Below, in pieces: positions 37,100 to 47,000 of a stretch of DNA of 64,000 bases. The stretch is from G963717155 sp963717155 (GTDB taxonomy: Bacteria > Actinomycetota > Thermoleophilia > Gaiellales > JALYLC01). Both the position numbers and the translations under genes were made by a program. The notes beneath the pieces were generated by a model that worked only from the letters and a program-made list of their open reading frames with translations, was not told the origin of the DNA and did no database searches. The stretch is taken from NCBI GenBank assembly GCA_963717155.1, contig OY970326.1, positions 4,774,001-4,838,000 of the forward strand, read 5' to 3'. Within the stretch, counting starts at the first letter, position 1; every line of letters starts with the position of its first letter.

Positions 37100-39055
37100 A
37101 TGGGCAAGAAGTTCAAGGGCCGGATGACCACGCCGCTCGTCCGCGACGGCGACACGCTGCGACCGGCGACGTGGGACGAGGCGCTCGATCGCGCTGCCGC
37201 CGGTCTCGCACGCGCGCGCACGACCAGCGACACCTCCACGTCGTTCGGCATGTTCTCGTGCTCCAAGGCGACGAACGAGATGAACTTCCTCGCGCAGAAG
37301 TTCGCCCGTCAGGTGATGGGCACGAACAACATCGACTCCTGTAACAGAACCTGACACGCCCCTAGCGTCGTCGGTCTGGCGACGGTGTTCGGTGCAGGCG
37401 GCGGGACGTCGTCGTACCGCGAGATCGAGGAGACGGACGTCATTCTCCTGTGGGGCTCGAACGCCCGCGAGACGCATCCCATCTTCTTCCACCACCTCCT
37501 GAAGGGCGTGCACAACGGCGCCAGGCTGGTGGTCGTCGATCCGCGGCGCACGTCCTCGGCGCAGTGGGCCGACCGTTGGCTCGGTCTCGACGTCGGCTCG
37601 GACGTCGCGCTCTCGAACACCATGGCGCGCGAGATCATCCACGCGGGCCTGCACAACCGCAGCTTCATCGGGCACGCCACGACCGGGTTCGAGGAGTACG
37701 CCGCGAGCGTCGAGGAGTACACGCTCGAGGTGGGCGAGCGCCTGACCGGCGTTCCCGCGGAGGCGATCCGCGAGTCGGCCCACGCGTTCGCCCGTGCCGA
37801 CCGCGCCATGATCTGCTGGACGCTCGGCATCACCGAGCACCACAACGCCGTCGACAACGTCCTGAGCCTGATCAACCTCGCCCTCCTGTGCGGCCATGTC
37901 GGGCGCTACGGCTCTGGCCTCAACCCGCTGCGTGGACAGAACAACGTCCAGGGCGGCGGCGACATGGGCGCGATCCCGAACAAGCTGCCCGGCTTCCAGG
38001 ACATCGAACGCGACGACGAGGCCCGCGCGAGGTTCGAGGCGGCGTGGAACACCACGATCCGGCCGACCTACGGCTGGCACCTGACACAGATGTTCCACGG
38101 CATGGAGCGCGGCGAGCTGCGCAGCCTGTACGTGATCGGCGAGAACCCGGCGCAGTCCGAGGCCGACATCAACAAGACGCGCGAGCTGCTCGAGGGGCTC
38201 GACTTCCTGATCGTGCAGGACATCGTCCGTACGAAGACCGCGGAGTACGCCGACGTCGTCTTCCCGTCGTCTGCCTCGTGGTGCGAGGCCGAGGGGACCG
38301 TCACGAACTCCGAGCGCCGCGTCCAGCGCGTGCGCAAGGCGCTCGAGGCGCCGGGCGAGGCGCGCGACGACACCTGGATCATCGCGGAGCTCGCACGTAG
38401 GCTCGGATTCGACTGGGGTCAGCCGACGGCCGAGCAGATCTGGGACGAGCTGCGCTCGCTCTCGCCGATGCACGCCGGCATGCGCTACGACCGGCTCGAG
38501 TCGCTGGGCGGCATCCAGTGGCCGTGCCCCGACGAGCAGCACCCCGGCTCGCCGATCCTGCACGAGCGGTTGTGGGCGGAGCCGCTGGGCGGACCCCCGG
38601 CGCCGTTCTCGGTCGTCGAGAACAGGCCGCCGTTCGAGTCGCTCGACGACGAGTACCCGATCCGCCTCACCACGGGGCGACGGCTCGAGTCGTACAACAC
38701 CGGCGCGCAGACGAACCTCTACAACTCGCCGCTGCACACGGGCGAGGCCCTGCGTCTTGCACCGGAGGACGCCGAGCGGCTGTTCCTCGAGGAGGGCGAG
38801 ATCGTGCGGGTCTCGAGCCGTCGCGGCTCGGTCGAGGCGCCCCTGCGCATCGACGACTCGCTGCGTCCGGGACTCGCGTTCATGACGTTCCACTTCCCGG
38901 ACGAGGTGGACACCAACCAGCTGACGATCGATGCGACGGATCCGAAGTCGGGAACGGCGGAGTTCAAGGCCGCCGCGATCCGGGTCGAGAAGATCCGTCC
39001 GTTCCAGCACCCCGTCGAGCTGCCGGCGATGGCGCTCGTGGAGACGGACGGCTAG
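37100..39055 (+). CDS. fdhA: Formate dehydrogenase catalytic subunit, selenocysteine at in-frame UGA
   Basis: ATG 37100 follows GGAG; one frame runs to 39055 if TGA 37352-37354 is read as selenocysteine, giving ~651 residues with Sec85. The context NNIDSCNRT-U-HAPSVVGLA matches Sec formate dehydrogenases (E. coli FdhF: CARV-U-HGPSVAGL), including the catalytic His after Sec. Bis-MGD domains follow (LWGSNARETHP, PLRGQNNVQGGGDMGA, IVQDIVRTKTAEYADVVFP, the cofactor-binding end RLTTGRRLESYNTGAQTN). It should convert formate to CO2. The usual N-terminal Fe4S4 domain is absent here and is found at the C-terminus of the 40909 gene. It is followed 3 nt later by fdhB. Confidence 0.93.
37352..37384 (+). 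ncRNA. Bacterial SECIS element in fdhA mRNA
   Basis: UGA 37352-37354, then 11 nt, then stem CGTCGTC (37366-37372), loop GGTCT (37373-37377) and stem GGCGACG (37378-37384). All seven pairs form, one being U-G. From memory, the E. coli fdhF SECIS also places its upper hairpin 11 nt after UGA with a GGUCU loop read by SelB. This supports recoding over termination. Confidence 0.88.
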
Positions 39056-39058
39056 CGC

Positions 39059-40912
39059 GTGGATCTCAAGCTGCTCGACGCCGAACCCACCGCGCTCGAG
39101 CGCGCTGCGATCGACCACCTGCTCGGCCCGGCGCCCACGCGCTGGGAGGGCGGCGAGCGCTCGCCGGGCGACGAGGGCCACACGGCGCGCACGGGCCACG
39201 ATGCGCGCTCGAGACGGCACCTCCTCCTGCCGGCGCTGCACGCGCTGCAGGAGCATGCCGGCTGGGTCAGCCCGGGCGGGCTCAACTACGTCTGCAAGCG
39301 TCTCGACGTGCCGCCCGCCGATGCCTACGGCGTCGCGACGTTCTACGCGCTCCTCGCCGTCGAGCCGCGCCCGCCGCGCGTCGTGCACGTGTGCGAGGAC
39401 CTCGCCTGCCGCTGTCACGGATCGCAGGAGCTGATCGCGCAGCTCGAGGAGCGCATCGGGCCGGAGGGCGAGGACGTCGACGGCGCCACCTGGTTCCGCA
39501 GCCCGTGTCTCGGGCAGTGCGATCGGGCGCCCGCCGCGATGCTCACGATCGCAGGCGTGGAGCCGAGCGAGCAGGTGCTCGCGCCGGTCGCGACCGCCGA
39601 GGTGCTCGAGATCCTCGCCGGAGACGACGTCACCGGAGCGGAGTTCCCTCGGATCCCGCAGTTCGGAGACCCGAGCCTGCGTCTGCTGCGCCGGGTCGGC
39701 CACGTGCGGCCGACGAGCCTCGACGACTATCGCGCGCACGGTGGCTACGCCGCGCTTCGCAGGGCGCTGGAGATCGGACCCGACGCCGTGCTCCGGGAGG
39801 TCAAGGACTCGAAACTGCTCGGCCGCGGCGGCGCCGCCTTCCCGACCGGCGTCAAGTGGGAGGCGGTCGCGCGCCAGCCCGCACGACCGCACTACCTGAT
39901 CTGCAACGCCGACGAGTCCGAGCCCGGCACGTTCAAGGACCGCGTCATCGTCGAGGGCGATCCGTTCTCCCTGATCGAGGCGATGACGATCGCCGCCTAC
40001 GCGACCAACGTCGAGCACGGCTACGTCTACCTCCGCGGCGAGTATCCCGACGCGCACCACGTGCTCGCCGAGGCGCTCGCCGAGGCGAGGCTCCGCGGGT
40101 TCCTCGGCGACGACATCCTCGGCGAGGGGTTCTCGTTCGACATCGAGATCCGCAAGGGCGCAGGGGCGTACATCTGCGGCGAGGAGACCGCGATCTTCAA
40201 CTCGATCGAGGGGCAGCGCGGCGAGCCGCGGAACAAGCCGCCGTTCCCGGTCGTCTCCGGCCTCTTCGCAAAGCCGACCGTCATCAACAACGTCGAGACG
40301 CTCGTCAACGTGCTCGACGTGGTCCTGGGCGGCGGACCGCAGTTCTCCGCGATCGGCACCGAGGGATCGGCCGGCACGAAGCTCTTCTGCCTGTCGGGTC
40401 ACGTCGAGCGCCCGGGCGTGTACGAGGTGACCTTCGGCACCACGCTCGGAGAGCTGCTCGAGCTCGCCGGCGGCGTGGCCGGAGGGCGCGCGCTGCAGAC
40501 GATCCTGCTCGGGGGCGCCGCCGGCGGCTTCGTGCGGCCCGACGAGCTCGATCTGCGCCTGACCTTCGAGGACGTCCGCGCCGCGAAGACGACGCTCGGC
40601 TCGGGCGTCGTCCTGGTGATGGACGATACGGTCGACCTGCCGCGGATGCTGATGCGCATCGCGGCGTTCTTCCGCAACGAGTCGTGCGGCCAGTGCGTGC
40701 CCTGCCGCGTGGGAACCGTCCGTCAGCAGGAGGCGCTCGCCCGGCTCGTCTCGGGTCGCACGCGCGGCGGCTCGGGCGCCGAGCTGGCGCTGATCGGCGA
40801 GATCGGACAGTGCATGCGCGACGCGTCCATCTGCGGGCTCGGCCAGACGGCGTCGAGCGCCATCGAGTCGGCCGTCGGCCGGCTCGGCGTCTTTGGAGGA
40901 GCCAGCACGTGA
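39059..40912 (+). CDS. fdhB: NuoE-NuoF fusion, NAD-reducing formate dehydrogenase beta subunit
   Basis: About 617 residues. Residues ~55-185 are a NuoE-like thioredoxin-fold 2Fe-2S domain (VCEDLACRCHG ... SPCLGQCDRAPA). Residues ~210-600 are NuoF-like: FMN/NAD-binding GRGGAAFPTGVKW and CNADESEPGTFKDR, GAGAYICGEETA, and the 4Fe-4S motif ESCGQCVPCRVGT. It should accept electrons from formate through the Fe-S chain and reduce NAD+. GTG 39059 begins 3 nt after the fdhA stop; its end overlaps the next GTG (GTGA). Confidence 0.93.
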   Translation: MDLKLLDAEPTALERAAIDHLLGPAPTRWEGGERSPGDEGHTARTGHDARSRRHLLLPALHALQEHAGWVSPGGLNYVCKRLDVPPADAYGVATFYALLAVEPRPPRVVHVCEDLACRCHGSQELIAQLEERIGPEGEDVDGATWFRSPCLGQCDRAPAAMLTIAGVEPSEQVLAPVATAEVLEILAGDDVTGAEFPRIPQFGDPSLRLLRRVGHVRPTSLDDYRAHGGYAALRRALEIGPDAVLREVKDSKLLGRGGAAFPTGVKWEAVARQPARPHYLICNADESEPGTFKDRVIVEGDPFSLIEAMTIAAYATNVEHGYVYLRGEYPDAHHVLAEALAEARLRGFLGDDILGEGFSFDIEIRKGAGAYICGEETAIFNSIEGQRGEPRNKPPFPVVSGLFAKPTVINNVETLVNVLDVVLGGGPQFSAIGTEGSAGTKLFCLSGHVERPGVYEVTFGTTLGELLELAGGVAGGRALQTILLGGAAGGFVRPDELDLRLTFEDVRAAKTTLGSGVVLVMDDTVDLPRMLMRIAAFFRNESCGQCVPCRVGTVRQQEALARLVSGRTRGGSGAELALIGEIGQCMRDASICGLGQTASSAIESAVGRLGVFGGAST

Positions 40913-41860
40913 GCACGCCCCAACCTGTCCAGCTGCTTGCGCCGAAGCGCATGCTCGAGCTCGAGGTCGACGGTCAGCCCGTGCGGGTCTTCGAAGGGCA
41001 GACGATCCTGGACGCCTGCCGGCAGATCGGGATCGATACCCCGACCCTGTGCTACGGAGAGACGCTTCAGCCCGGCCAACGTGTGCCGCGTCTGCGTCGT
41101 CGAGATCGAGGGCGCCCGCGTGCTCGCACCCGCCTGCTCGCGCAAGGCCGAGGAGGGCATGAAGGTCCGCACCGACTCGGAGCGGGTCAATCTCTCCCGT
41201 CGCCTGGTGCTCGAGTTCCTCGCGTCGTCCGTCGATCTGTCGACCACGCCGGTGGCCGGGGCCTACCTCGAGCGCTACGACGCGGTGCCCGAGCGCTACG
41301 GCCCGCAGGCGCCGCCCGATCCCGACCGCGACCGCAAGCGAACTGGCCACCACGTCGAGCCCGACGGGCAGACCGCGGCGACGGTGCACGCCCCGGTCAA
41401 GATCGACAACGAGCTCTACGTGCGCGACTACTCGAAGTGCATCCTCTGTTACAAGTGCGTCGACGCGTGCGGCGACCAGTACCAGAACACGTTCGCGATC
41501 CACGTGGCAGGCCGGGGGTTCGACGCTCGCATCTCGACCGAGTACGTGACGGAGCTACCCGACTCGGCGTGCGTCTACTGCGGCAACTGCATCGCCGTGT
41601 GCCCGACCGGGGCGCTGATGTTCCGCTCCGAGCACGAGCTGCGCGCCGAGGGCGACTGGCGCGAGGACGATCAGGCGGTGACCCGGACGATCTGCCCGTA
41701 CTGCGGCGTCGGATGCAACCTCGACCTGCACGTCCAGGACAATCGGATCGTGAAGGTGTCGAGCCCCGATGACCACGACGTGACGCGCGGGAACCTCTGC
41801 ATCAAGGGGCGCTTCGGCTTCCAGCACGTCCAGGCGCTCGAGGACGAGGTTCCGCGCTAG
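40909..41860 (+). CDS. NuoG-like iron-sulfur subunit carrying the formate dehydrogenase Fe4S4 domain, frameshifted
   Basis: GTG 40909 overlaps the fdhB stop. One extra base near 41071-41076 breaks the 2Fe-2S domain (LELEVDGQPVRVFEGQTILDA ... GIDTPTLCYGETLQP, then ANVCRVCVVEIEGARVLAPAC). Then come two 4Fe-4S motifs (CILCYKCVDAC; CVYCGNCIAVCP) and a molybdopterin-oxidoreductase Fe4S4 domain (TICPYCGVGCNLDLHV ... NLCIKGRFGFQH) right before the stop. In fused subunits this last domain continues directly into 'TTPL.R.G', which is how fdhA at 37100 begins. So this gene is the N-terminal half of a split FdhA and should form a complex with the other two products. About 315 residues. Confidence 0.88.
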
Positions 41861-41863
41861 CCG

Positions 41864-41896
41864 CCCCCGTGCGGGGGATCGACCGCACCGTGCGGT
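41864..41896. terminator. Two tandem small hairpins after the fdh operon
   Basis: CCCCC-GTGC-GGGGG (41864-41877) lies just after the last fdh stop. ACCGCAC-C-GTGCGGT (41882-41896) follows, 15 nt before the next GTG. The first is probably a terminator; the second may be an operator or leader palindrome for the c-di-GMP gene. Confidence 0.5.
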
Positions 41897-41911
41897 GCCG
41901 ATGAGAGTCGC

Positions 41912-43669
41912 GTGTACAGGCTACGGGCAATCGGACGACGCGATGCCCTGATCCTGTTGACGATGTGGTGTATCGGTGCGCTGCTGCTCGTCTCGGTGAT
42001 CGGGTTGAGCGGGCGGGCCGACAACGCACGCAAGCGCCAGCTCGTGGTCGAGACGATGCGCGAGGACGCTTCCGGGAGTCCCGGCATCACGTGGAACTCG
42101 GCGGACCTCTCCGGAGACGTGGTTCATGGCCGGGTCGAGCGGATCGCGCACTCGTTCCGATCCTCGATCGCCCGGCTCCAGGCGCTCGGAGACAGTCGCT
42201 ACTCCGTTCCGATCGAGGCGGCCGCCGGCGACGCGGTCGCGACGGACGGGATGATCGCGGGCCTCGTCGCGATCGATCGGGTCTCGCTCGCGGTCGAGGT
42301 GACGAGTCTCTCGTTCCGACCTGGCGGCAGCGCGTTCGCTCTTCGGAAGCAGCTCGATCGTGCGGATGTCTCCTACCGCCGCGAGTCAGCGCGGGCGGAC
42401 CGGGAGGCCAGCGCAGCGTCGGTTGCCCTGACGCTCGTGCTTCTCATCGCCTTCTCCTGTGCGCTGTACCGGTCGATGAGCGCGCGCAAGCGGGCCGAGG
42501 CGCTGTCGATCGACAAGCAGGTACTCCTCGAGCAGAGCCAGTCGGATGCGACGACCGATGCGCTCACGGGCATGGCCAACCGGCGCAAGCTGTTCGACGA
42601 CACCGATCGGCTTCTCGCGACTCTCGCCGAGGGAAGCAGCGTCTCGCTCGGGATCTTCGATCTCAATGGCTTCAAGAACTACAACGACAGCTTCGGGCAT
42701 CCGGCCGGGGACGCGTTGCTCGCGCATCTCGGGCACCAGCTGACCGAGGCGATGGCCGGCCGGGCGACGGCCTACCGGATGGGCGGCGACGAGTTCTGCG
42801 TGGTGACCGCTGCATCGGACGCCGTGAACGTCCTCGCCGCAGCCGCGACCGCCCTGACCGAGCGGGGGGAGCGCTTCTCGATCACCTGCTCCTACGGCGT
42901 CGCGATCATCCCGTTCGAGGCAGCCCGCCTGGAGCAGGCACTCCAGATCGCGGACCGACGGCTGTACGGCAGCAAGGAGCTGACCCGGTCGACGCAGAGC
43001 GTGCAGATCAAGGACGCGCTGATCCAGGTGCTCACCGAGCAGGGCGGCGATCTGGTTCCCCATCTGAGCCGGGTCGCGCAGCTCGCCGGCGAGACGGGAG
43101 CACGTCTCTCGTTGTCGATCGACGAGATCGCCCGCATCAGGCTTGCGGGCGAGCTCCACGACATCGGCAAGGCCGCCGTTCCGGGCGGGATCCTGAGCAA
43201 GCCCGGCCCCCTCGATGCGACCGAGCTCGCCTACCTGCAGCAGCACAGCCTGATCGGCGAGCGCATCCTGTCGGCTGCGCCCGCACTCGCGAACATCGCG
43301 CCCCTCGTGCGCGCGACCCACGAGCGCCCCGATGGGACGGGGTACCCCGACGGGCTGCTCCTCGACCAGATTCCGATCGGAGCGCGCGTCATCGCGGTCG
43401 TCGACGCCTTCGACGCGATGACCACCGAGCGCCCCTACCAGCGGCTCCGAACCGTCAGCCAGGCGCTCGTCGAGCTGCGTCGCGGTGCCGGCACGCAGTT
43501 CGACCCGGCGGTAGTCGAGGCGTTCCTCGCGGTTGTCGACGCGCGCGATCCCGAGCGCTGGCACAAGGTTCCCGGCGGCGACGACGAACCCCTCGCACCC
43601 GCGTTCGCCGCCCCCGGCGTAGAGGCACGCATGAGAGTGCCGTCAGGACGGCGCGCCCGTCGCGGCTGA
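41912..43669 (+). CDS. Membrane GGDEF plus HD-GYP c-di-GMP enzyme
   Basis: About 585 residues. Two transmembrane helices (ALILLTMWCIGALLLVSVIG; AASVALTLVLLIAFSCALY) flank an outer sensor region of ~140 residues. A GGDEF domain follows (MGGDEFCVV near residue 290), then an HD-GYP domain (ELHDIGKAAVPGGIL and RATHERPDGTGYPDG). Cyclase and phosphodiesterase motifs both look intact. GTG 41912 is the start in the track of the first helix; no Shine-Dalgarno is seen. Its end overlaps the convergent SRPBCC gene by 27 nt. Confidence 0.88.
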   Translation: MYRLRAIGRRDALILLTMWCIGALLLVSVIGLSGRADNARKRQLVVETMREDASGSPGITWNSADLSGDVVHGRVERIAHSFRSSIARLQALGDSRYSVPIEAAAGDAVATDGMIAGLVAIDRVSLAVEVTSLSFRPGGSAFALRKQLDRADVSYRRESARADREASAASVALTLVLLIAFSCALYRSMSARKRAEALSIDKQVLLEQSQSDATTDALTGMANRRKLFDDTDRLLATLAEGSSVSLGIFDLNGFKNYNDSFGHPAGDALLAHLGHQLTEAMAGRATAYRMGGDEFCVVTAASDAVNVLAAAATALTERGERFSITCSYGVAIIPFEAARLEQALQIADRRLYGSKELTRSTQSVQIKDALIQVLTEQGGDLVPHLSRVAQLAGETGARLSLSIDEIARIRLAGELHDIGKAAVPGGILSKPGPLDATELAYLQQHSLIGERILSAAPALANIAPLVRATHERPDGTGYPDGLLLDQIPIGARVIAVVDAFDAMTTERPYQRLRTVSQALVELRRGAGTQFDPAVVEAFLAVVDARDPERWHKVPGGDDEPLAPAFAAPGVEARMRVPSGRRARRG

Positions 43670-44065
43670 CGCCCGGCTGCCCTGTTCCGCCAGCTCGACG
43701 AGCCGTCGCAGCGAGGGGATGACCTCGGCCTTCACCGCCTCGAGGCGGTGCTCCTCCTCGGCCGGTAGCTCGACCCGCACGTGCACGACGCAGCCCGCCT
43801 CGGCCGGCGTGAGCGACCACTCGTGCACGATGTTCGACAGCAGACACGAGACGACGATCCGCGATCCGTCGCTGTGCCTCGTGATCCGTGTCGGGTAGGC
43901 GAAGTCTGGCCAGGCCTCCATGTAGCGCGTGACCGAGTCGCCGTCGGCCGTCTCGACGCGTGCAGTACCGGCCCACCACTCCGGGAAGCGGGACGGGTCG
44001 TACAGCAGCTTCCACGGTTCGACTGCCGGCGCCCGGCACGTTGCATGCGCCTCGAACTCGGGCAT
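43643..44065 (-). CDS. SRPBCC/START-like polyketide-cyclase-type protein
   Basis: About 140 residues. The helix-grip pattern starts FEAHATCRAPAVEPWKLLYDPSRFPEWWAGTARV, split as WKLLYDPSRFPEWWAG, with later VVHVRVELPAE. Such small proteins bind hydrophobic ligands in a deep pocket. ATG 44065 starts 1 nt after the stop of the large SARP regulator, so it is in that operon. Confidence 0.75.
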   Translation of the reverse strand: MPEFEAHATCRAPAVEPWKLLYDPSRFPEWWAGTARVETADGDSVTRYMEAWPDFAYPTRITRHSDGSRIVVSCLLSNIVHEWSLTPAEAGCVVHVRVELPAEEEHRLEAVKAEVIPSLRRLVELAEQGSRASAATGAPS

Positions 44066-44066
44066 C

Positions 44067-47000
44067 TCACACCTCCGTCTTCGGGGCCGGTTGCACCAGC
44101 AGGGCAACTCGGGCCAGCGTCTCGCGATAGCCGTCGAACGGCAGGTCGTCGGCCAGTGCCGCAGCCTCCGCGGCGGCCTCGGCCGCCTCGTCCGCCCGCC
44201 CCGCGCCGACGAGGGCGTGCGCCCGCTCGGCGAGAACGCGGCCGAGCTCGAGCGCCGGCTCGATCAGGCCGGCGACGGGCACGCGACCGACGTCGAGGAC
44301 CGTTGCGCCGAACAGGTTGCCGTCGGGCGCCTGTCCGAGCATCGTGCGCCAGGTCGCCTCGGCCGCGCCGAGTGCCCGGACAGCCTGCACGTCGTCGCCG
44401 CGTGCAGCGGCGATCAGGCCCTCGAGCCGCTCGAGTCGCGGGACGAGCGCGGTCGGTATGTCGGCCGGAACGACGGGCTCGAAGGGAACGCGCTGCAGCT
44501 CCCGTTCGGCCTCCTCGCTGTCACCTGCGAGGAGCATCGCCTCCGCGAGCCGCAGGCGCGCGGTCGCGCGCGGGAGGGTCGAAGCCCCGGCGCCGAGCGC
44601 CGCCCCCAGCTGCTCGCGCGCGGCGTCGGCACGACCGGCGGCGAGGTAGACCGAGCCGAGATCGAATGCCGCGAGGGCCTGTCGCGCCTCGTCCCCCGAT
44701 TCCAGGGAGAGGAGCGCAGCCGACTCGGCGACCTCGATCGCCTCCTCGTGGCGCTCGAGGCGGGAGAGCGCGTAGGCCTTGGCAGCGAGTGCCTGGGTCT
44801 CCAGATGGCGTCCGTGGTGGCCGACCGCGAGCGCCCGCTCGGCGTACTCGAGCACCCGGCCGAAGTCGCCACGCGAGGCGGCGACGGCACCGGTGACGCT
44901 CAACGACAGCTGCGCGAGCTCGGGCCGTTCCGCGGTCAGCGCCAGCTCGACGGCCGCGTCGATCGCCTGCTCGCTCCGGTCTCCCTGGCCCGCTCGGAGG
45001 TGCGCCATGCCGCGTACGAAAGCGAGCTCGGCCGCGAGGGCAGGATCGTCGGTGAGCCCGTGCGACAGATCCGCGACCGAGTCGACCAGCCGGATCGCCT
45101 CGCTCGCATCACCCATCAGAGACTCGGACCACGCCATTCCGGCAAGCGCCAGCGCGTGCAGCTCGGGAGCCGCCCCGGCGTGGGCCGCGAGCTCGGCCAG
45201 CGCGTGCTCGTTCGCCCGCGTGGCGTCGTGCGGGTAGCACAGTGTCGTCCACAGACAGCGGCCGCGTGCGACGTAGGCGGCCGCGAGCGCAAGGGGATCG
45301 CCGTCCTCGCGCAGCAGGGCCGCGGCGCGCTCGAACGCCTCGTCGTAGGCGGCACGACTGCCGCGCCACGACTCGACGGTCGCGAGCTCGAGCCACAGCT
45401 CGGCCGCCACCCCGGGATCGTCGGCGGCGAGCGTCGCCGCCTCGCGCAGGTAGGCGGCCGCCTCGTCGACCGCGCCGAGCGCGCGCGCCTGCGCGGCGGC
45501 CGACGCGAGGAACCCGCGAGCGCGCTCGGGCTCGCCGCCGAGCAGCAGGTGCCGTCCGATCTCCGCCGCGACCGGCCGCCGGCGAGCGAGCAACGTCTCG
45601 GCGAGCCGCCTGTGCGCCCACGCGCGCCGCCCCGGGCCGAGGTGGGCGTAGCACGCGTCGCGCAGGAGGGCGTGCCGGAACCCGATCCGCCGGTCCGGTG
45701 ACTCCGTGAGCAGGTCGGCCGCCAGTCCGGCATCGAGTGCGTCGGGAAGGCGCTCGGCACCGACGAGCTCGGCCGCCTCACCCGGCACGAGCGACCTTCC
45801 TGCGGCAGCGCACAGGTCGACGAGCAGGCGATCCGATTCAGCGAGGCGGGCGAGCGGCGCGGCGAGCCAGGCACGCAGACCCTGCTCGGGCAGCGCTCCC
45901 TCGGCCAGGGCTCGCGCTGCCACGTGCGCGAGCAGCGGGTTCCCCTCGGACGTGCGCACGGCCTCGCTGCGGTCCTCCGCCGGGAGCCCCGGCGCTGCAG
46001 TCGACACGATCTCTCCGAGGGCCTGTTCGTCGAGTGGACCGAGCACGATCTCGCCGGAGATCGCGCCACTTCGCCGAAGCGCATCGAGCGCGATCGCGAG
46101 CGGCTGGTTGTGCGCAGCCGGGCGACGCGTCGCCACGACGAGGACAGGGAGTCCCGAGAGGCGGCGGCCGACATAGGCGAGCAGAGCGAGCGCCGCGGCG
46201 TCGAGCCCATGGACGTCCTCGAACACGATCAGCACGGGTCGCCTCGCCGCCAGCCACTCGACGCACTCCACGGTCGCCTCGAAGAGCCGGGCGCGCTCGA
46301 GATCGGGCGTCGCTGCGGCGGGACTCGCCTCGCGCTCCCATGCGGTCTCGACGGCCGGGCTGAGGCGCGCGAGGTCGGACGGCCACGCGACCGCTGACGG
46401 AGGCGCGAGCGCGGTGTCGCGGACGAGGTCGCGAATCGCCTGGGACCACGCAGCGAGCGGCGGCCCACCCTCCAGGTCGAGCGGAGCGCCCGTCGCGCAC
46501 AGTGCACCCTCTGTCGCCGCCCGCGCCAGGAGTGTCTCGGCCAGCGAGCTCTTGCCGATGCCCGCCGGCCCGGTGAGCAGCACCACGCCGCCGTGCCCGC
46601 TCCTCGCGCGATCCCAGGCGTCCGTGAGGTCTGCAGTCTCGTGCGCGCGCCCGACGAGGGGCGCGTCCTCCCTGCGAGCCGGAGCGACCACGTCGGCCGG
46701 CGCATCCGAAGCGTCGACGCCGGCACGCATCCGGGCTGCGAGCTCGCGCGTCTCGGGCGACGGTGCGGTGCCGAACTCGGCCCGCAGCACCGCCTTGCAG
46801 CGGGCGTATGCGGCGAGCGCCTGTGCTCGCTCTCCCGCCGCGAGGAGGCGACGCATCAGTGTCCGGTGGGTGGCCTCGCTGAGCCGGTCCGACGAGAGAG
46901 CCCGGCGAGTCCAGTCGGCCGCGCGCGCGAGGTCGCCGTCCGCCTCCGCTCGATCGGCGAGCGTCAGCGCGACTCGCGCGACCCGATCGCGATAGTCATC

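Noticed and set aside
37352..37354. TGA as a nonsense mutation ending a short protein
   Set aside because: Exact Sec-site context, same frame continuing, SECIS hairpin at the right distance and selD next door favour recoding.
36674..41503. 1609-codon open frame on the minus strand across the fdh operon
   Set aside because: It is the antisense of fdhA, fdhB and part of lysR; its composition is Arg/Val/His-rich with no domain, as expected from high-GC codon third positions.
38518..41772. 1084-codon plus-strand frame overlapping fdhA/fdhB
   Set aside because: Arg/Ala/Gly-rich shadow in a different frame. Only its piece at 40909-41075 is real, as the start of the iron-sulfur subunit before the frameshift.
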